Shown here: piece after piece, positions 1 to 11,580 of the stretch | Position numbering within the stretch: the stretch's first letter is position 1 | Layout: the number at the start of each line of letters is the position of its first letter | Origin: Hypericum androsaemum | Taxonomy: Eukaryota; Streptophyta; Magnoliopsida; Malpighiales; Hypericaceae | Assembly: GCA_963995505.1 (NCBI GenBank) | Contig: OZ023181.1 | Coordinates: 17,232,221 to 17,296,220, forward strand | Length of the DNA stretch: 64,000 nucleotides | Direction of reading: 5' to 3' | Translations under genes and position numbers: made by a program | Notes under the pieces: generated by a model | What the model was told of the DNA's origin: nothing | What the model saw: only the letters and a program-made list of their open reading frames with translations | The model's database searches: none

Positions 1-752
1 TACCTACGATCCCTGTACACGGAACAGATTCTCCAGCATTTAATCAGAGTAATTTATACAATATTTGAACTGACGTTTTAATAAAAAATATTAAATATTG
101 AACTCTGTAAGACTCGTAAAATTATAAGATGTACAGCTAAGGCAAATGTTAAATGCATGCCAAAAATATCTTCCGAAACGAAATTAACCATGCAGAAGAT
201 GATTTTTTAAATTATATGGAAGCCAATCCTCCCATTTCATGTTTATTAGCTATTGGTTTTTTTGTTAAACGTTTTTTTCCAGATATTTTGGGTATTTTTC
301 ATGTAAAAATATCAACCGTCCCAATAAGAGAATAAGCTCACCCTTTACCTAATTAAAGCCCGGAAAAGAATGTGCTTGAAACAGAAATTAGCCTGGGACC
401 CCATAGTCCATTCAGCTTCAAAAAAGACTACCAACAATAATATATGGCGTGGTCTAACGCAATAATTTTTTCACACAAGTTATTCGTCCCGCTCCAAAAC
501 AAGTTGCGGCTTACAGGGATCTGCTATTACACTATTAGTTGCTAAATTAATATGTTGCTCTAGAATACTTACTCGCTATATCGTTTAAGTGGGGGATGAG
601 GATGGATGTAGTTTTCTACAAACTTCAGCCAAAATTTTAAAGTGTAATCTGCAACCTCATCACAAGACATGTTTAAACCGGGTAATCGAGACGGATTAAT
701 CCTGGCTTCTTTCACGACTGCTTGATCGAGTCCTCCGGTCGATAAATAATTC
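1..752. other. 3' flank of the CBSX1-type gene; no gene seen
   Basis: AT-rich sequence without a convincing open frame. It lies downstream of the minus-strand CBSX1 stop codon at 753-755 and probably holds its 3' untranslated region and polyadenylation signals. I recognise no repeat or RNA gene here. Confidence 0.5.
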
Positions 753-3307
753 TCATGGTTCGCTCTCAGTATCGCGCTTTATCTGAAGAGCAGCTCTTAC
801 GACATTTCCTCTTGTAATAATTCCAACCTTGCATGAACAATAAGTGTGGCAAAATCTCCATTAAAATGTGGTCTGGAGAAAATATGCCGGACAATGTTCA
901 CAAGAAAGGCCTAAAGAGAAATCGTGAGCATCGCTTACCAACTTGCCGTCAGCATCTACAACTGGGAGTCGACGATATTTTGTCTCGAGCAATAATCTGG
1001 CCCCAGATAGAACAAAGTTAGACATTGGGCTAAGGCTTCCTAGAATAAATGAAGACTATGACATATGAGAGAGGAAGGGAGGAGAGAGGTGGGGTGCAGT
1101 CATAACCTTGCAGCATCCTCTAAGTTTGTTGTTTCACGAACTACAACTGGGGCCGGAGTCATCAAATCACCAACAACCTTGCCATTTGTTTTACTTAACA
1201 AATTCTGTACCTCGTTAAATGTCTGCAACAACAAACCAATAAATGTCAGTATCATCAAACAGAACGTTTTGGAAGAAAACAATGAGGCTTGGCATATAAC
1301 AAAGATAGGATTGGCAATACCCATACAATAATGACAAATTGAGGGTCTCAGTAGCAAGTGGTTTTTTGGCCAATTCACAAGATAAATGAACGCTGGGAGA
1401 CAAAGTATATACTGCAAACACCACACTTAACATGCTTCTGTAACTAGCTGGGAGACACTGCAGGAGTTCGGTGCAACCATGTTGTGTTGCCTCCCCATCT
1501 CCATCCCTTGGCAAAACACGATATTGAATAATCTGACCAGATGCGAGAAAGAAAGAGCCAGCCATTGGGCAAGTTCTGACTCTTCCATTAAGTTCCCCAG
1601 GTTTATGATTGCATGTTTAACAGGTAAAGAACTTATGAGAGGTGCACGACAGAAGAGTTGTGAAAGGACCACGTCTCGAATTGTTTATTCAATCATGCTC
1701 AAGATTGTAACACTGCTAAATTGAAGAATTGGAACCTCGTTATGTTTAACAATATTGATGCTGAGTATCATGTTTGAGCAAGCATGGTCCTAAAAAGGGA
1801 CAATTGGGACATACTTTCCAAGTGCTATCAACTTCAGGAAACATGCTGTTGTCTGCTCTTCCGCTACCTATCGGAAATTGGAAACAGCGGGAAAATGTGA
1901 ACTCAAACAGGTTAATATAAGAAAGTGCATAATCCCTCATGAATTGCAAACAGGACCATAATATTAATAAAATTTCTAGCAAATGAAAATTTCTAGCAAA
2001 TGAAAATTTCCTCTGCTGTTGCAACTATAAAGATGCTCTCTAAAAGTTGCAGTTCTTAGCAGCAACTGTGTTTTATAAAGTTTTGTTCTCCACTAGCAGG
2101 CTTTCGGAAGTGAGTTGATAACTAAAACCATAGGCAATACAACACAAATTTAGCGTTGTTGATATAAAATGAGGAGATCAGAGTAAATTAACTATTCCAG
2201 TCACCTGATATGGAGTCTAATGCCAACAGGTCATAGTCTGACACAAGGCCAACCTGCAAAAGCATGTGTTTAGATAAACCAAGCCTGACTGCACCTCATT
2301 TCATTCAACGTAAAGCTTAGACATCATCAAGCAGGGGACGGAAGCTAAAACAGAAGGCACTAGAATCGCAGATAAGATACATGGATTCTGCCTATTTTAC
2401 TAGCTATTCTAAGACAGCCAGCTGCACTCAAAAGCAAATCAAACCAGTTAAACATTTAGATTAGTCCGGCTCCTTTTCCTTCAAAAGAATAACTACATTT
2501 TCACCCAAGTACAAGAAATAACAAGATCCAAGTGCGTCATTTCACCAAAATTATCAACTCAAAACTCTCCAGACCAGACTTACGGTAAGTGTAACAATCG
2601 CCTTAACTTGCAAAGCTCAAACAGCCACAATCCAACTCGCGAAATTCGATTCCCGCTTCGGGCATATAACATTCAGTAAACAATAAGTCGTCAAGAACAA
2701 ACAAGAATCACTTTACCAGCTTCCAGTCCTCGTCAATCACCGGGAAACCCGTGATCCTGTGTTCCACAAGCGACTCCAAAGCTGTCCCAAACAAGCACAA
2801 TCCACAATTTACTAGCTGATTGCAAACACGAAACCGGAAAACCGAAATCTAAAAACAACGTTTGGGGTCGCTAATACAGGTCAATGTACCTTCGTCCACA
2901 GTAGTTGTCGGTTTCACCACCTGCAACTCCTCTTTCTTAGTCATAAAATCCCCCACCGTGTACACCCCGCTCCTAGGCTGTAACTAACTAATCGCTCACT
3001 AAATCTCGAAATAATTAATTACTTCTAAGCAACGGAAGTTAGGTTATAACTATAAGCATTGGATAAAGTAATTAAACAAAGTTGCGAGAGGAGAGAGAAA
3101 GAGAGGCAGGGAACGCACCGCGGCCAGGGCAGCGCTGGCGGCGGGAGGAGTAGGCAGCCGGGGAGGGGCGGACCACCAGAGGAGCCTCCGGCGGGGGGCG
3201 GATGCGATGGGATGGAGGAAGGGGAGCGGATTCGAGAGGAAGACGGCGGCCGGCGGGGGAGCGAGGCGCGTGTAATGGAGAGGAGCCGCTTGGAGAAGTG
3301 CGTCCAT
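753..3307 (-). CDS. CBSX1: CBS-domain-pair protein, plastid type (CBSX1/CBSX2), 8 exons
   Basis: Two-CBS-domain protein. In Arabidopsis the CBSX1/CBSX2 proteins sit in chloroplasts, bind adenosine nucleotides and activate thioredoxins. Exons on the minus strand: 3307-3119, 2977-2890, 2781-2717, 2253-2205, 1867-1815, 1222-1107, 996-939 and 827-753. All junctions are GT-AG, and the exons sum to 693 nt, giving 230 residues plus stop with frame kept throughout. Residues 1-63 (exon 1) are rich in Ala, Pro, Leu and Arg and look like a plastid transit peptide. CBS1 spans about 69-135 (GVYTVGDFMTKKEEL, then HRITGFPVIDEDWKLVGLVS). CBS2 spans about 163-222 (KVVGDLMTPAPVVV, then YRRLPVVDADGKLVGIITRG). 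The start is the first ATG and matches the family's MDA... beginning. CBSX1 and CBSX2 are close paralogues, so the symbol is the better of two. Nothing looks broken. Confidence 0.93.
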
Positions 3308-4311
3308 AGCGGCAGTTAAATCCTTTTCTTTCTCTAACTATTGCCCCTCGGAGAAGAGGAAGAGAGAAGCGTAATATCCAATACAAGGGGATATTATTTT
3401 TTTTTTTATTTTTTTTTAGAGTTGATGGAGATAAATTACGGTCGGTGCGTCATAAATAATTCCTGGGGTAAAGTAAGGGAATTTTTAAATTGATTTAGAA
3501 ATCGATTTATAAGACAAAAACTTGTAGGTATAAATTTACTTTAGTATATAGGATTTCACATATTTGCATATCACTTTCAAAATGTTCAACCAAATGACAT
3601 AGATTTCTAAAATTGACTTTCACTCTTAATATTTGAGTAATTTTTTTTTACAAAAATACCTGAAATATAATTAGGAAAAAATATCTTGGTTTTAAATTAT
3701 TTCTCCAAACAAATAAAAATATATATGAAAAAACTCATTTCCCACTTTGTAGTATTTTTTTGATTTATTTTTAAAATTTTAATTTTTTTTGAAAAGGTAG
3801 AATATATTGATATATAAAGAGTATATATATGTAATATGTACATGTATACAAAAGGGGCGGGAGCAGAACATAAAATCCCCTGAAAAACGCCCATATAAAA
3901 GACCAAAATCACTTTTAAAATTTTAATTTAATGATACTCTGAATTTTTTTGTCTAAAAAATAAATAAAAATAGAGATTTAACTTGAAAAATCTTCCTCAC
4001 TTGGTCGAACATTTTGAAACCCCACGAAACCAAATTTTACCAAACTTGTATATTAAATTGAATTGCTATTTTTTAAACCAAACAAACAGATACAAATTTT
4101 AAGAGGTCTTGGATCCGTCTATCTTCTGAACCGACTTTTCTATGATCTCATCGGGGCCCAGCAAATTGGTTGACAAATTAAGCATCAGTATCATAAAGGA
4201 AGTTTACAAATCTAAAAAGGGTGCAACAACTCGAGATCCAGTTCTGTGAATATCAATGAGAGCATCAAAGAGCTTAGTTAGTAGAGGCAAACCATAAATG
4301 AGCTAACAAAG
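3308..4311. other. AT-rich intergenic region upstream of CBSX1
   Basis: Holds the presumed promoter and 5' leader of the minus-strand CBSX1 gene. Much of 3390-4100 is A/T homopolymer-rich, for example the T-rich run near 3391-3417. No open frame, RNA gene or mobile element is recognised. Confidence 0.5.
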
Positions 4312-5047
4312 CATTGCCGCATTTGTAGCGACTAGCCTAGCGAGGCATAAGTAACAAGAGACAGCGTCGGAGTTTCTAGCAACTGAAACCACCTGGAACA
4401 GCAGAACAAAATGCATCAAGATCACAACCACCTGTATGCGAAAAAACAACACAAAGAAAACCACCTTCATTCGATAATACTCACCGCTATGGGGCCTTCG
4501 ATCTAATCAGAGGAACCTTGGGGAACACGATCGTCCCGTCGGGAATAGCATGCAATTCAACTTCAGAGCAGTCCAGTCCTCCTCTAAGATAAATCAAAGA
4601 ACGCATCCTATCAAATCCATCAACAATAAACCATCACTTTAATCAGCTCAATTCTGCCCCACCATGCAAGCTAACCATTGAAAGAACAGCGCCGTCTCCT
4701 GACTTACCTCGCACGAGGCGAGCAGTGTCCCGCGGATAAGCACAATCTGATCCTCCGTGAACTTGAAATTAGCTAATAACGCACTCCCCTAGACCGGCAA
4801 ACACCGTGAACTCCCCTTTAAATGGATTCTTCCGGGAGTACAGATCAAACCTGAGGCCACCAACTTATATCAGCAAATGAACATCTCCAGTTCACATCAT
4901 CACAATAACAGCAAAAAAGCATTAATTCAACACACAAAAATTAGTTTGTTCCCTTAACGCCATAAAACAAATCAATTTGCTCCAATCTTCCCGCTGCTGT
5001 TCTCGCCGTTTCCTATACAATGATAAAAATAATCTTCTAAAAAACAC

Positions 5048-5078
<31 letters not shown>

Positions 5079-5160
5079 CGTACAAGGAGCTGTCGGGGTG
5101 CTTGTTGGCCTTCCAGTAAGCGTAGGCCATTGTGAACTGGTAAAGATCTGTTAGTAACAT
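4312..5160 (-). pseudogene. Nicotinate phosphoribosyltransferase (NAPRT), truncated and frameshifted
   Basis: NAPRT makes nicotinate mononucleotide from nicotinate and PRPP in NAD salvage. Pieces of its N-terminal part are recognisable in order on the minus strand. At 5160-5084 is MLLTDLYQFTMAYAYWKANK, ending at a GTACGT donor. From about 4851 come [20 protein letters not shown] and, in another frame, [20 protein letters not shown]. Near 4590-4500 is DCSEVELHAIPDGTIVFPKV. Near 4388-4312 are ETPTLSLVTYASL and, shifted, VATNAAM. The first intron still keeps phase, so this began as a genomic (intron-containing) copy rather than a cDNA. At least two frame breaks are visible and the C-terminal half is missing. 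A CT dinucleotide tract lies in the first intron (about 5050-5080). Identification rests on remembered family motifs. Confidence 0.75.
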
Positions 5161-5176
5161 ACAAAGACTGGGAGAA

Positions 5177-5838
5177 TTAACTAGAGACTTCTGTGAGCTT
5201 ACCGTAATCAGACAGCCCTAAACCACAGTTGGGGCGAGGATGGCCAAGGCCTCGCATGTTGTGGTCTTCCAAGTTCAGATTAAGAGCCTGCACCACCCTG
5301 GCAGGAAGCATGACAGGCGAGCCACCTGAAGTTAACCCAACAAAGAAATCAGAATCGACCAAAACCCAAGACCACCTTAAACCTCATCATAACATCATGC
5401 ACCTGTTTTTTTTTTCATGCCAGAATCAAGGGTAGGGTTCGTCCTATATTTAGGTGGCAAGAAAATACCATTACCAGCACGCTCCCTTTTGACACGGATG
5501 GACCCACCAAGGTAAACAGACATCATTCCCAGTAGTGGAGCTGCGAATGCGCTGCTGGTGGAGGTGTAGAGGCATCCAAGCGGATGAAGGCACACCAAGC
5601 GGGAGGGCGGAGCTGGCTTTCCCAAATGTCAAACAACTTCCACCACTAATATGGAAGTGTTGTTGTTAAGGTTGGGTCTACCTGATGCTGCTGCTGCATC
5701 CCTAACAGATATTTGTACTCCTGTTTTAGCAACTGGTCCCGTTGCTGTCCCTCTAGCTGGCAGTGGTTCCACTTCTGATACTGTCATAACAACCACAGCA
5801 TATTAGCCCGAAATATTAGCTACACACGCAACTAGAAG
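5177..5838 (-). pseudogene. Exons of an unidentified plant gene, probably a remnant
   Basis: Three coding-like blocks with splice signals lie on the minus strand. About 5800-5680 reads WNHCQLEGQQRDQLLKQEYK followed by a glutamine-rich stretch. About 5590-5410 contains MSVYLGGSIRVKRERAGNGI and then FLPPKYRTNP. 5320-5202 contains SPVMLPARVVQALNLNL, preceded by a TTCAG acceptor and followed by a GTAAGC donor. The FLPP and LPARVVQALNLNL blocks recall an uncharacterised plant protein family that I cannot name. The NAPRT remnant begins just downstream in the same orientation, so the two may form one chimeric decayed locus. No clear start or stop was found. Confidence 0.35.
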
Positions 5839-6198
5839 AACCACTTCATTCGAAAATTAAACTTCCAAAGTCACCTAATTGCTATGCATCTCAGCAAGTT
5901 AAACCACTTGAACATGGTAGCAGCTTCAACACCAGACCACAAGAGAGTAAACAACACTACTTGAAGAAATTAATTCATGTAAAAGAACATATCAACGTCC
6001 AATTTAGTAACCACGTAAAGCCAGAAAACATAAGCATCTGAGAGGAAGAAAAAACCGACATACATAAAATTAGTACCACAAGATCATTGAACACGACCGA
6101 GTAGCAAAGGCTCTTCAATTCCAAGCAGTTTCTCCTGCATCGTTTTGACCAGTCAATATCTTTCATATTTTCTGGCCTCCCCTGGAGCTGTAGATTTC
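5839..6198. other. Intergenic; 3' flank of the PPR gene
   Basis: Lies between the PPR stop codon and the unidentified exon blocks. It probably includes the PPR 3' untranslated region on the minus strand. Nothing else is recognised. Confidence 0.4.
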
Positions 6199-8166
6199 TC
6201 AACCATTTGCTTCAAGGGGTGCATCCATGGTACCAATCTCTGACAAGAAATCAACCATGGATCTCGTCAATGAGTCAGGGGCAAACCCCTTCCCAATCAT
6301 TTCATCAATGAGTTCTATTGCCCTTGATTTTTTGTTGCCACGAAGTAATCCACGGATTAGCACATCATAAGAGATACAATCGGGCTCGCAGCCACCTCTC
6401 TCCATTCGCTGAAACAACTGCTGAGCTTCATCCAGCATTCCTTCAGTGTTAAGCCCCTTGATCATAATAGTATATGTACGCACATCGGGTGAAACCATGC
6501 TAGAACCGCAGATGCTAGAAAATATCCCCTTTGCAACTTCAAGCATGCCAATGCGACACAATCTATCGATGAGAACATTATAAATTTCAATGCTGGGTTC
6601 TAAACTCCAACTCTTTATTTCACTAAACAACTTCAATGCCTCAGCAACGTGCCCACTTTTACAGAGTTCAGCAACAAGTGCTAAATAAGTTGCGAGGTTT
6701 GGAGGCCGATCAAGTTCTGTCATCTCTTTAAATAGCTTCAAAGCTTCATCAAGTTTCCCAATCTGGGAAAAACCAGCAATGAGACATCTGTATGTAACAA
6801 CGTTAGGTGCCACACTTTTGTGAACCATTTCATGAAATAGCGCTAAAGCTTCATCCATCCTCTTCTGTTTACAGTATCCATTAATCAAACAAGTATACGT
6901 AACAACATTAGGCAGGCAACCCTGAACAATCATATGATCATATAACCTCAATGCATCTTCCATTTGGCTTAGTGCACAATACCCATTTATCAACGCCGTG
7001 TATGTAACCACATTTGGCCGCACCTCATTCTGAATCATCATCCCAACAACACTTTGAGCCTCCAAAACTAGGCCTTGTCTACATAGACCATCAACCAACA
7101 CGCTATAGGTATAAACAGTTGGGATAATACCGTCGTCCACCATCTTGTTCAACAATCTCATAGCCTCCTTGAAATTGCCAAGAAGACAACAGCCACGTAT
7201 CAAGCACGTGTAAGTACATGCATCAGGCGAAATTCCCCCATCCATCATCTCCGAAAATATCTCCCTCGCTTTGGCCATCTCCCCGTCATCAGAAACACCA
7301 CCGATGACAATATTATACACCGTCACGTCCAGCTCGACCCCTTGCTCCCTCACCCTCTCCAGCAACCCAACAACCTCCCAGCTCCTACCCAACCTACACA
7401 GCGCCTTCATAACAGCGGCGCAAACAAAAGCATTCGGCTTGCACCCTCTCTCCTCCATCCCATCAAATAATCTCATAGCCTCCACTACCCGACCCTTCCC
7501 GCACATTCCATCAATAAGCGTCGCATACGAGGCTACGTCCCTCTCACGCATTCTATCAAACACCTTAACTGCCTCGTCAACCATCCCATTCACACAAAGA
7601 CCCTTCAACAGAGTATTATACGCCACAACCCCGGGATCCCACCCCGCCTCCCTCATCCCATCCACAATCCTAACCGCCGCTGCGATGTCCCCGTGGGTCC
7701 CACACATGCCCTTCAGTATCGTACTATAACTATACGAATTCGGCTCGCAACCGCTCTCTGGCATCCTCTCAAGCAACCAAACGGCGCCGTCCAGGTCGCC
7801 ACAGGATACGAGGCCGTTGATCAGGGTGTTGAAAGTAACGAGGTTGGGCCGGTAAGATACCTTAAAGAACCTGGCGAGGAGAGAGAAGGCGGACCGTACC
7901 CCCAGGGGCGGCGCCACGTGGCAGAGGGAGTGGAGGACGATGTTGAGGGTGTAGAAGTCGGGGGAGAAGCGGCCGCCAGCCTCGGCCTTCCGCCACAAGG
8001 ACACCACTTCCATGTGGCGCTTCGTCCTCGCGATGGAGGAGAGGGCGCGGTTGAGCTCGTGCGGCGGGGGACGGGGATGGGAGTTGAGCAGCTGGTTGAA
8101 CGCCGCGACGGCGTAGTTGAGGTTGGCAGCGGCGGCGGTTAGGGGTTTGCTTTTGGAGGGAAGCAT
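6199..8166 (-). CDS. P-type pentatricopeptide repeat protein, about 16 PPR motifs
   Basis: Intronless PPR protein of 655 residues counted from the ATG at 8166. The frame stays open upstream to 8226, but only through a GTG codon. From about residue 69 to 630 there are some 16 tandem motifs of about 35 residues each, of the P type, for example PNVVTYTALINGYC and PNVVTYTCLINGYC. There are no E, DYW or SMR tails. Such proteins bind organellar RNA by a two-residue code per repeat and act in mitochondria or plastids on RNA stability, processing or translation. The uniform repeats resemble the restorer-of-fertility-like branch, but I cannot place it. The N-terminus (MLPSKSKPLTAAAAN) could be a targeting peptide. 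A single long exon is normal for the family. No break was seen. Confidence 0.93.
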   Translation of the reverse strand: MLPSKSKPLTAAAANLNYAVAAFNQLLNSHPRPPPHELNRALSSIARTKRHMEVVSLWRKAEAGGRFSPDFYTLNIVLHSLCHVAPPLGVRSAFSLLARFFKVSYRPNLVTFNTLINGLVSCGDLDGAVWLLERMPESGCEPNSYSYSTILKGMCGTHGDIAAAVRIVDGMREAGWDPGVVAYNTLLKGLCVNGMVDEAVKVFDRMRERDVASYATLIDGMCGKGRVVEAMRLFDGMEERGCKPNAFVCAAVMKALCRLGRSWEVVGLLERVREQGVELDVTVYNIVIGGVSDDGEMAKAREIFSEMMDGGISPDACTYTCLIRGCCLLGNFKEAMRLLNKMVDDGIIPTVYTYSVLVDGLCRQGLVLEAQSVVGMMIQNEVRPNVVTYTALINGYCALSQMEDALRLYDHMIVQGCLPNVVTYTCLINGYCKQKRMDEALALFHEMVHKSVAPNVVTYRCLIAGFSQIGKLDEALKLFKEMTELDRPPNLATYLALVAELCKSGHVAEALKLFSEIKSWSLEPSIEIYNVLIDRLCRIGMLEVAKGIFSSICGSSMVSPDVRTYTIMIKGLNTEGMLDEAQQLFQRMERGGCEPDCISYDVLIRGLLRGNKKSRAIELIDEMIGKGFAPDSLTRSMVDFLSEIGTMDAPLEANG

Positions 8167-8226
8167 TTCTTTTGTTTTGAAGCACCAAAAGCGAAGTCTT
8201 CTAGTTATAGTCCCAAGTCGGTTCAC

Positions 8227-9946
8227 AACTGGAAATTTCCCTTGGGTCGCAAGGTGAATATCTTCATTTGATATTATTTATTATACACGATTTGATTATT
8301 ATCGTCAATTATTATCACTTATTTATTTTATTATAATCATCTTAAAATAAAATTATTCGCTCGGTGATTTGTATTCTATTAAGAATAATTAAGTGAATTT
8401 AGATTAATTGACTAATTAAAAATATACAAAAATGTACGTGTTTGTGAAACATGCCAATTGGGAAGACCGAGACAAATAATCCCCGGTGCGACTTTTATCC
8501 ACAAGGTTTTGCCATACCAAGATCGCGTGTTGCAAAAGCACGAGATCTTCTTCTGAAGATCAAGCTAGAGCCAGGGCAGGAGATGGAGCTGTGTGTTATG
8601 CTGTTAGAATGTTGCATCTAGGAGAGGACTTATGGGTGTTACTATGGTCTGCTAGGGTAGAGATTTTGCATGATAAACAAAATATATGGGGAGAACTTCG
8701 ACAAATGCTTTGTCCAGCAGTACTCCATGATCCATCGGATCGAGACAAACAAGTAGTGTAATGTGGAAAAATTCTTTGCCCATTTACTTGGCACAGATGC
8801 ATTGCAATGACATGTCTTGTCTTATATAAGGATGACTGAGGAGAATGCATTCCTGATCATCCAGCAGCAAGGTGTTGTTTCGAACTCGGAGTCAGATGAT
8901 GATTTCAACAGTTTTTGCTCATCTGGCTCAGGATCTGGAGACTCATCTAGCTTCGAGGAGGATGAAAAAAGCATAAAGAGGAGACGATGGGACGAAATGA
9001 ATAAGGGAAGCAAGAGAATGTGCAGAAGAGATTAGTTGTTTGCAAAGAACTGATATCTCTCTTTTTGGCATTGTCGTGTACCTCGTAAAGAAAACATGTT
9101 TCACTGACTGTGCAATCCTTTTTTTCTTTAAAAAAATGTAGTAGTAGTGTCTTTGTGGTGGCAGCAAGTAGGTCTTTGACATTGAGTGGTGGGAACTCAA
9201 GGATTGGTTGATCCGAATATCTGTCTGATAAAGTATTTAAGTTAGCTAATTTAAATTTTAGAAATATACATATTTTTCTCCTCTGTGTTATTTCTGATTT
9301 TGTCTAAATTATACTTCCCATGTAAAATTATTGATTTATCATTATCTTGAGGATAGCATGGGGCGTGCCTCAACGTTAAGGAGAGAAATACACACACATC
9401 ACCTTAATTTAAGAGGATTGCTTAGCTATAGCCAATGGAAGGACGATTAATGATAATTCTTAAGCTAATTTAAGAGTTGATTCTTACATACCATGATCAA
9501 TGTCGGGAATAATACACTTTTCAAAAAATCCAAAAAAAAATAGCTTTGTCATAGACTACCTGGACCTGTTGAATAAATTTTCCATCTCAGTTAAAAGGAA
9601 TAAGCAAAAGTTGTTGATCTCTTAATGAATTACAGACAATATGAGCGTCGCACATAGGCCACTCCAGAAAGTTTTTGATATCTCAATGAAGGTCTTTAAA
9701 AGTTTGAACGAGCACAGAAGATAAAATTCCAGGAAACGTACATTAGATTGCACATACCTCCTCCTGGCTTGTTCCACAGGAGGCTCGGTTGCATAGTAAA
9801 CACCTTGTATACAGATGTAATTGGGAGAATTGCTCATAAATTGGATGCGGCATTGTTTGATAGAAAGGAAACATCGCAAAATATGAAGTAAATAACTAAT
9901 GAGAGAGAGAGAAAAAAGGAAGAGGTGCACCTGCAACATTTGTTGG
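8227..9946. other. Intergenic region with one weak acidic ORF
   Basis: Contains the PPR gene's 5' flank. A plus-strand frame near 8830-9035 encodes a short Ser/Asp/Glu-rich peptide (SNSESDDDFNSFCSSGSGSG, then a basic KRRRWDEMNKG tail). It could be an exon of a small nuclear protein or chance. I do not recognise it, and no splice context supports it. The rest is AT-rich, with no gene seen. Confidence 0.3.
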
Positions 9947-10843
9947 TTGGTTGGTTGATCACAAGGAAAACATCAAATCAATCTTGCAAAAGACGGATAT
10001 GAACCTGCGAGACACTTATCTTGGCCTTCCTACTTTCTGGGATAAATCAAAGTGCAAAGCTCTAAACTTCATCCTCGAAAGGGTGTCCAAAAAAGCCCAA
10101 ATCTGGAAGCAGCGTCTCCTTTCAAATGCGGGGAGGGAGGGAGGTCATGGTAAAAGCCGTACTCTCCTCAATCCCTACGTATTCAATGCAATGCATTAAA
10201 TTTCCTGAATCCTTTTGCACAAAACTTAAACGGTATCTTGGCCAATTTTGGTGGTCAGGGGATATAGACTAAAGGAAAATCCATTGGATGGCATGCGATA
10301 AAATCACTCTTTCCAAGTTTCTTGTTACATGCGATAAAATTCATTGGGAAGGAAATAATTCATTAAGGATGATGTGTTGTGGAAAATTGGCAATGGTCAT
10401 ACTATTAACATCTGGGAGGATCTGTGGTTATTGCATTCTGATCAAAAGGTTATCACTTCTATGAAGCCTGCTGATACTGAATGTGTGAAGGTCATTGAAC
10501 TGGTCGATGTAACTACTTTGGAGTGGGATACTAGTATCCTACTTAGTTTGTTTGATGTGCAGGATAAAAGTGAAATCTTAAAGATGCAAATTTCTCACCC
10601 TGTCTGAAGGGGTGCAAAAGCTAGAGCCTACTCTGTAAATAGAGGTTACCTAAATAGGAAAAGACAATGTTCTGACCAGTCCTCGCTGATTTTTGCAGTT
10701 GGACATGCAGAGAACTACTGGAAGGCTATTTGGAAGTTAGATATACCCTCAAAACTTTGACAATTCTGCTGGAAGGGAGTTTATCTACTGCATTTAATTT
10801 GAAACACATGAATCTTGCCATTGATGACTGCTGTCCTCTATAT
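9947..10843 (+). mobile_element. 5'-truncated L1-type LINE, left part, interrupted by the Ty3 element
   Basis: Plus-strand remains of LINE ORF2 after the reverse transcriptase core. They include DTYLGLPTFWDKSKCKALNF, KKAQIWKQRLLSNAGRE, FWWSGDID and, later, WKIGNGHTINIWEDLWLL. Frameshifts and stops are frequent, so it is an old copy. Translation runs up to CPLYGS, where the Ty3 element begins, and resumes beyond it at 26534 as KPEILMHMLVTCPHAKASWF. The 5' part (endonuclease and RT core) is missing, as expected for truncated LINE insertions. Confidence 0.85.
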
Positions 10844-10848
10844 GGTTC
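10844..10848. repeat. Left target-site duplication of the Ty3 element (GGTTC)
   Basis: GGTTC directly precedes the TGTTG terminus of the 5' LTR and is repeated at 26529-26533 directly after the CAACA terminus of the 3' LTR. Five-base duplications are the norm for LTR retrotransposons. Confidence 0.93.
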
Positions 10849-10929
10849 TGTTGGAGCACGAAATTAACATCTCGGAGTGATGACGGTCTATCTCCGGATG
10901 TGCGGGAATCGGCTCGAGCTCGGCGGAAT

Positions 10930-11150
10930 TTGGAGCCCGGGGCGAGAGGCTCCTCTCGCCCGCGTAGGCGAGGCCGAGGGCCTGGGCGAAGGCCCCTCTC
11001 GCCTGCGTAGGCGAGGCCGAGGGCCTGGGCGAGAGGCCCCTCTCGCCCGCGTAGGCGAGACCGAGGGCCTGGGCGAGAGGCCCCTCTCGCCCGCGTAGGC
11101 GAGACCGAGGGCCTGGGCGAGAGGCCCCTCTCGCCCGCGTAGACGAAACC
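10930..11150. repeat. LTR tandem array of about 44-bp units, each with a hairpin
   Basis: About five copies of a GC-rich unit beginning GCGAGGCCGAGGGCCTGGGC. Each includes the inverted repeat GCGAGAGG-CC-CCTCTCGC (variants in the first copies). The same array occurs in the 3' LTR at 25162-25382. Confidence 0.85.
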
Positions 11151-11214
11151 AAGCGAGGACTCTTCTCGCCCACATGGCCGAGCCCTATCGAGAAACTCGT
11201 CCGACTCAAAATAG

Positions 11215-11580
11215 GCGAGAGGCCGGTAGAAGACCGAGCGAGGGGCCGAATGGCGAGAGGCCGAGCGAGAGGCCTACGGCGAGAGGCCGAGTGGCGAGAG
11301 GCCAAGTGGCGAGAGGCTTACGGCGAGAGGCCAAGTGGCGAGAGGCCTACGGCGAGAGGCCAAGCGAGAGGCCGAGCGAGAGGCCGAGTGGCGAGAAGCC
11401 GAGCGAGAGGCCGAGTGGCGAGGGGCCGAGCGAGAGGCCTACGGCGAAAGGCCGAGTGGCGAGAGGTCGAGCGAGAGGCCTACGGCGAGAAGCCGAGCGG
11501 GAGGCCGAGTGGCAAAAGGCCGAGCGAGAGGCCTATGGCAAGAAGACAAGCGAGGAGCCTAAGGCAAGAAGCCGAAGGTG
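11215..11580. repeat. LTR array of short GCGAGAGGCC-type repeats
   Basis: Irregular tandem copies of GGCGAGAGGCC joined by short linkers such as GAGTG, AAGTG, GAGC and TAC. It is mirrored at 25447-25812 in the 3' LTR. It lies in U3 between the hairpin array and the TATA box. Confidence 0.8.

Noticed and set aside
3050..3386. Plus-strand Gly/Arg-rich frame and a second minus frame over CBSX1 exon 1
   Set aside because: Shadows of the GC-rich transit-peptide exon. Only the frame that splices in phase to the CBS domains is supported.
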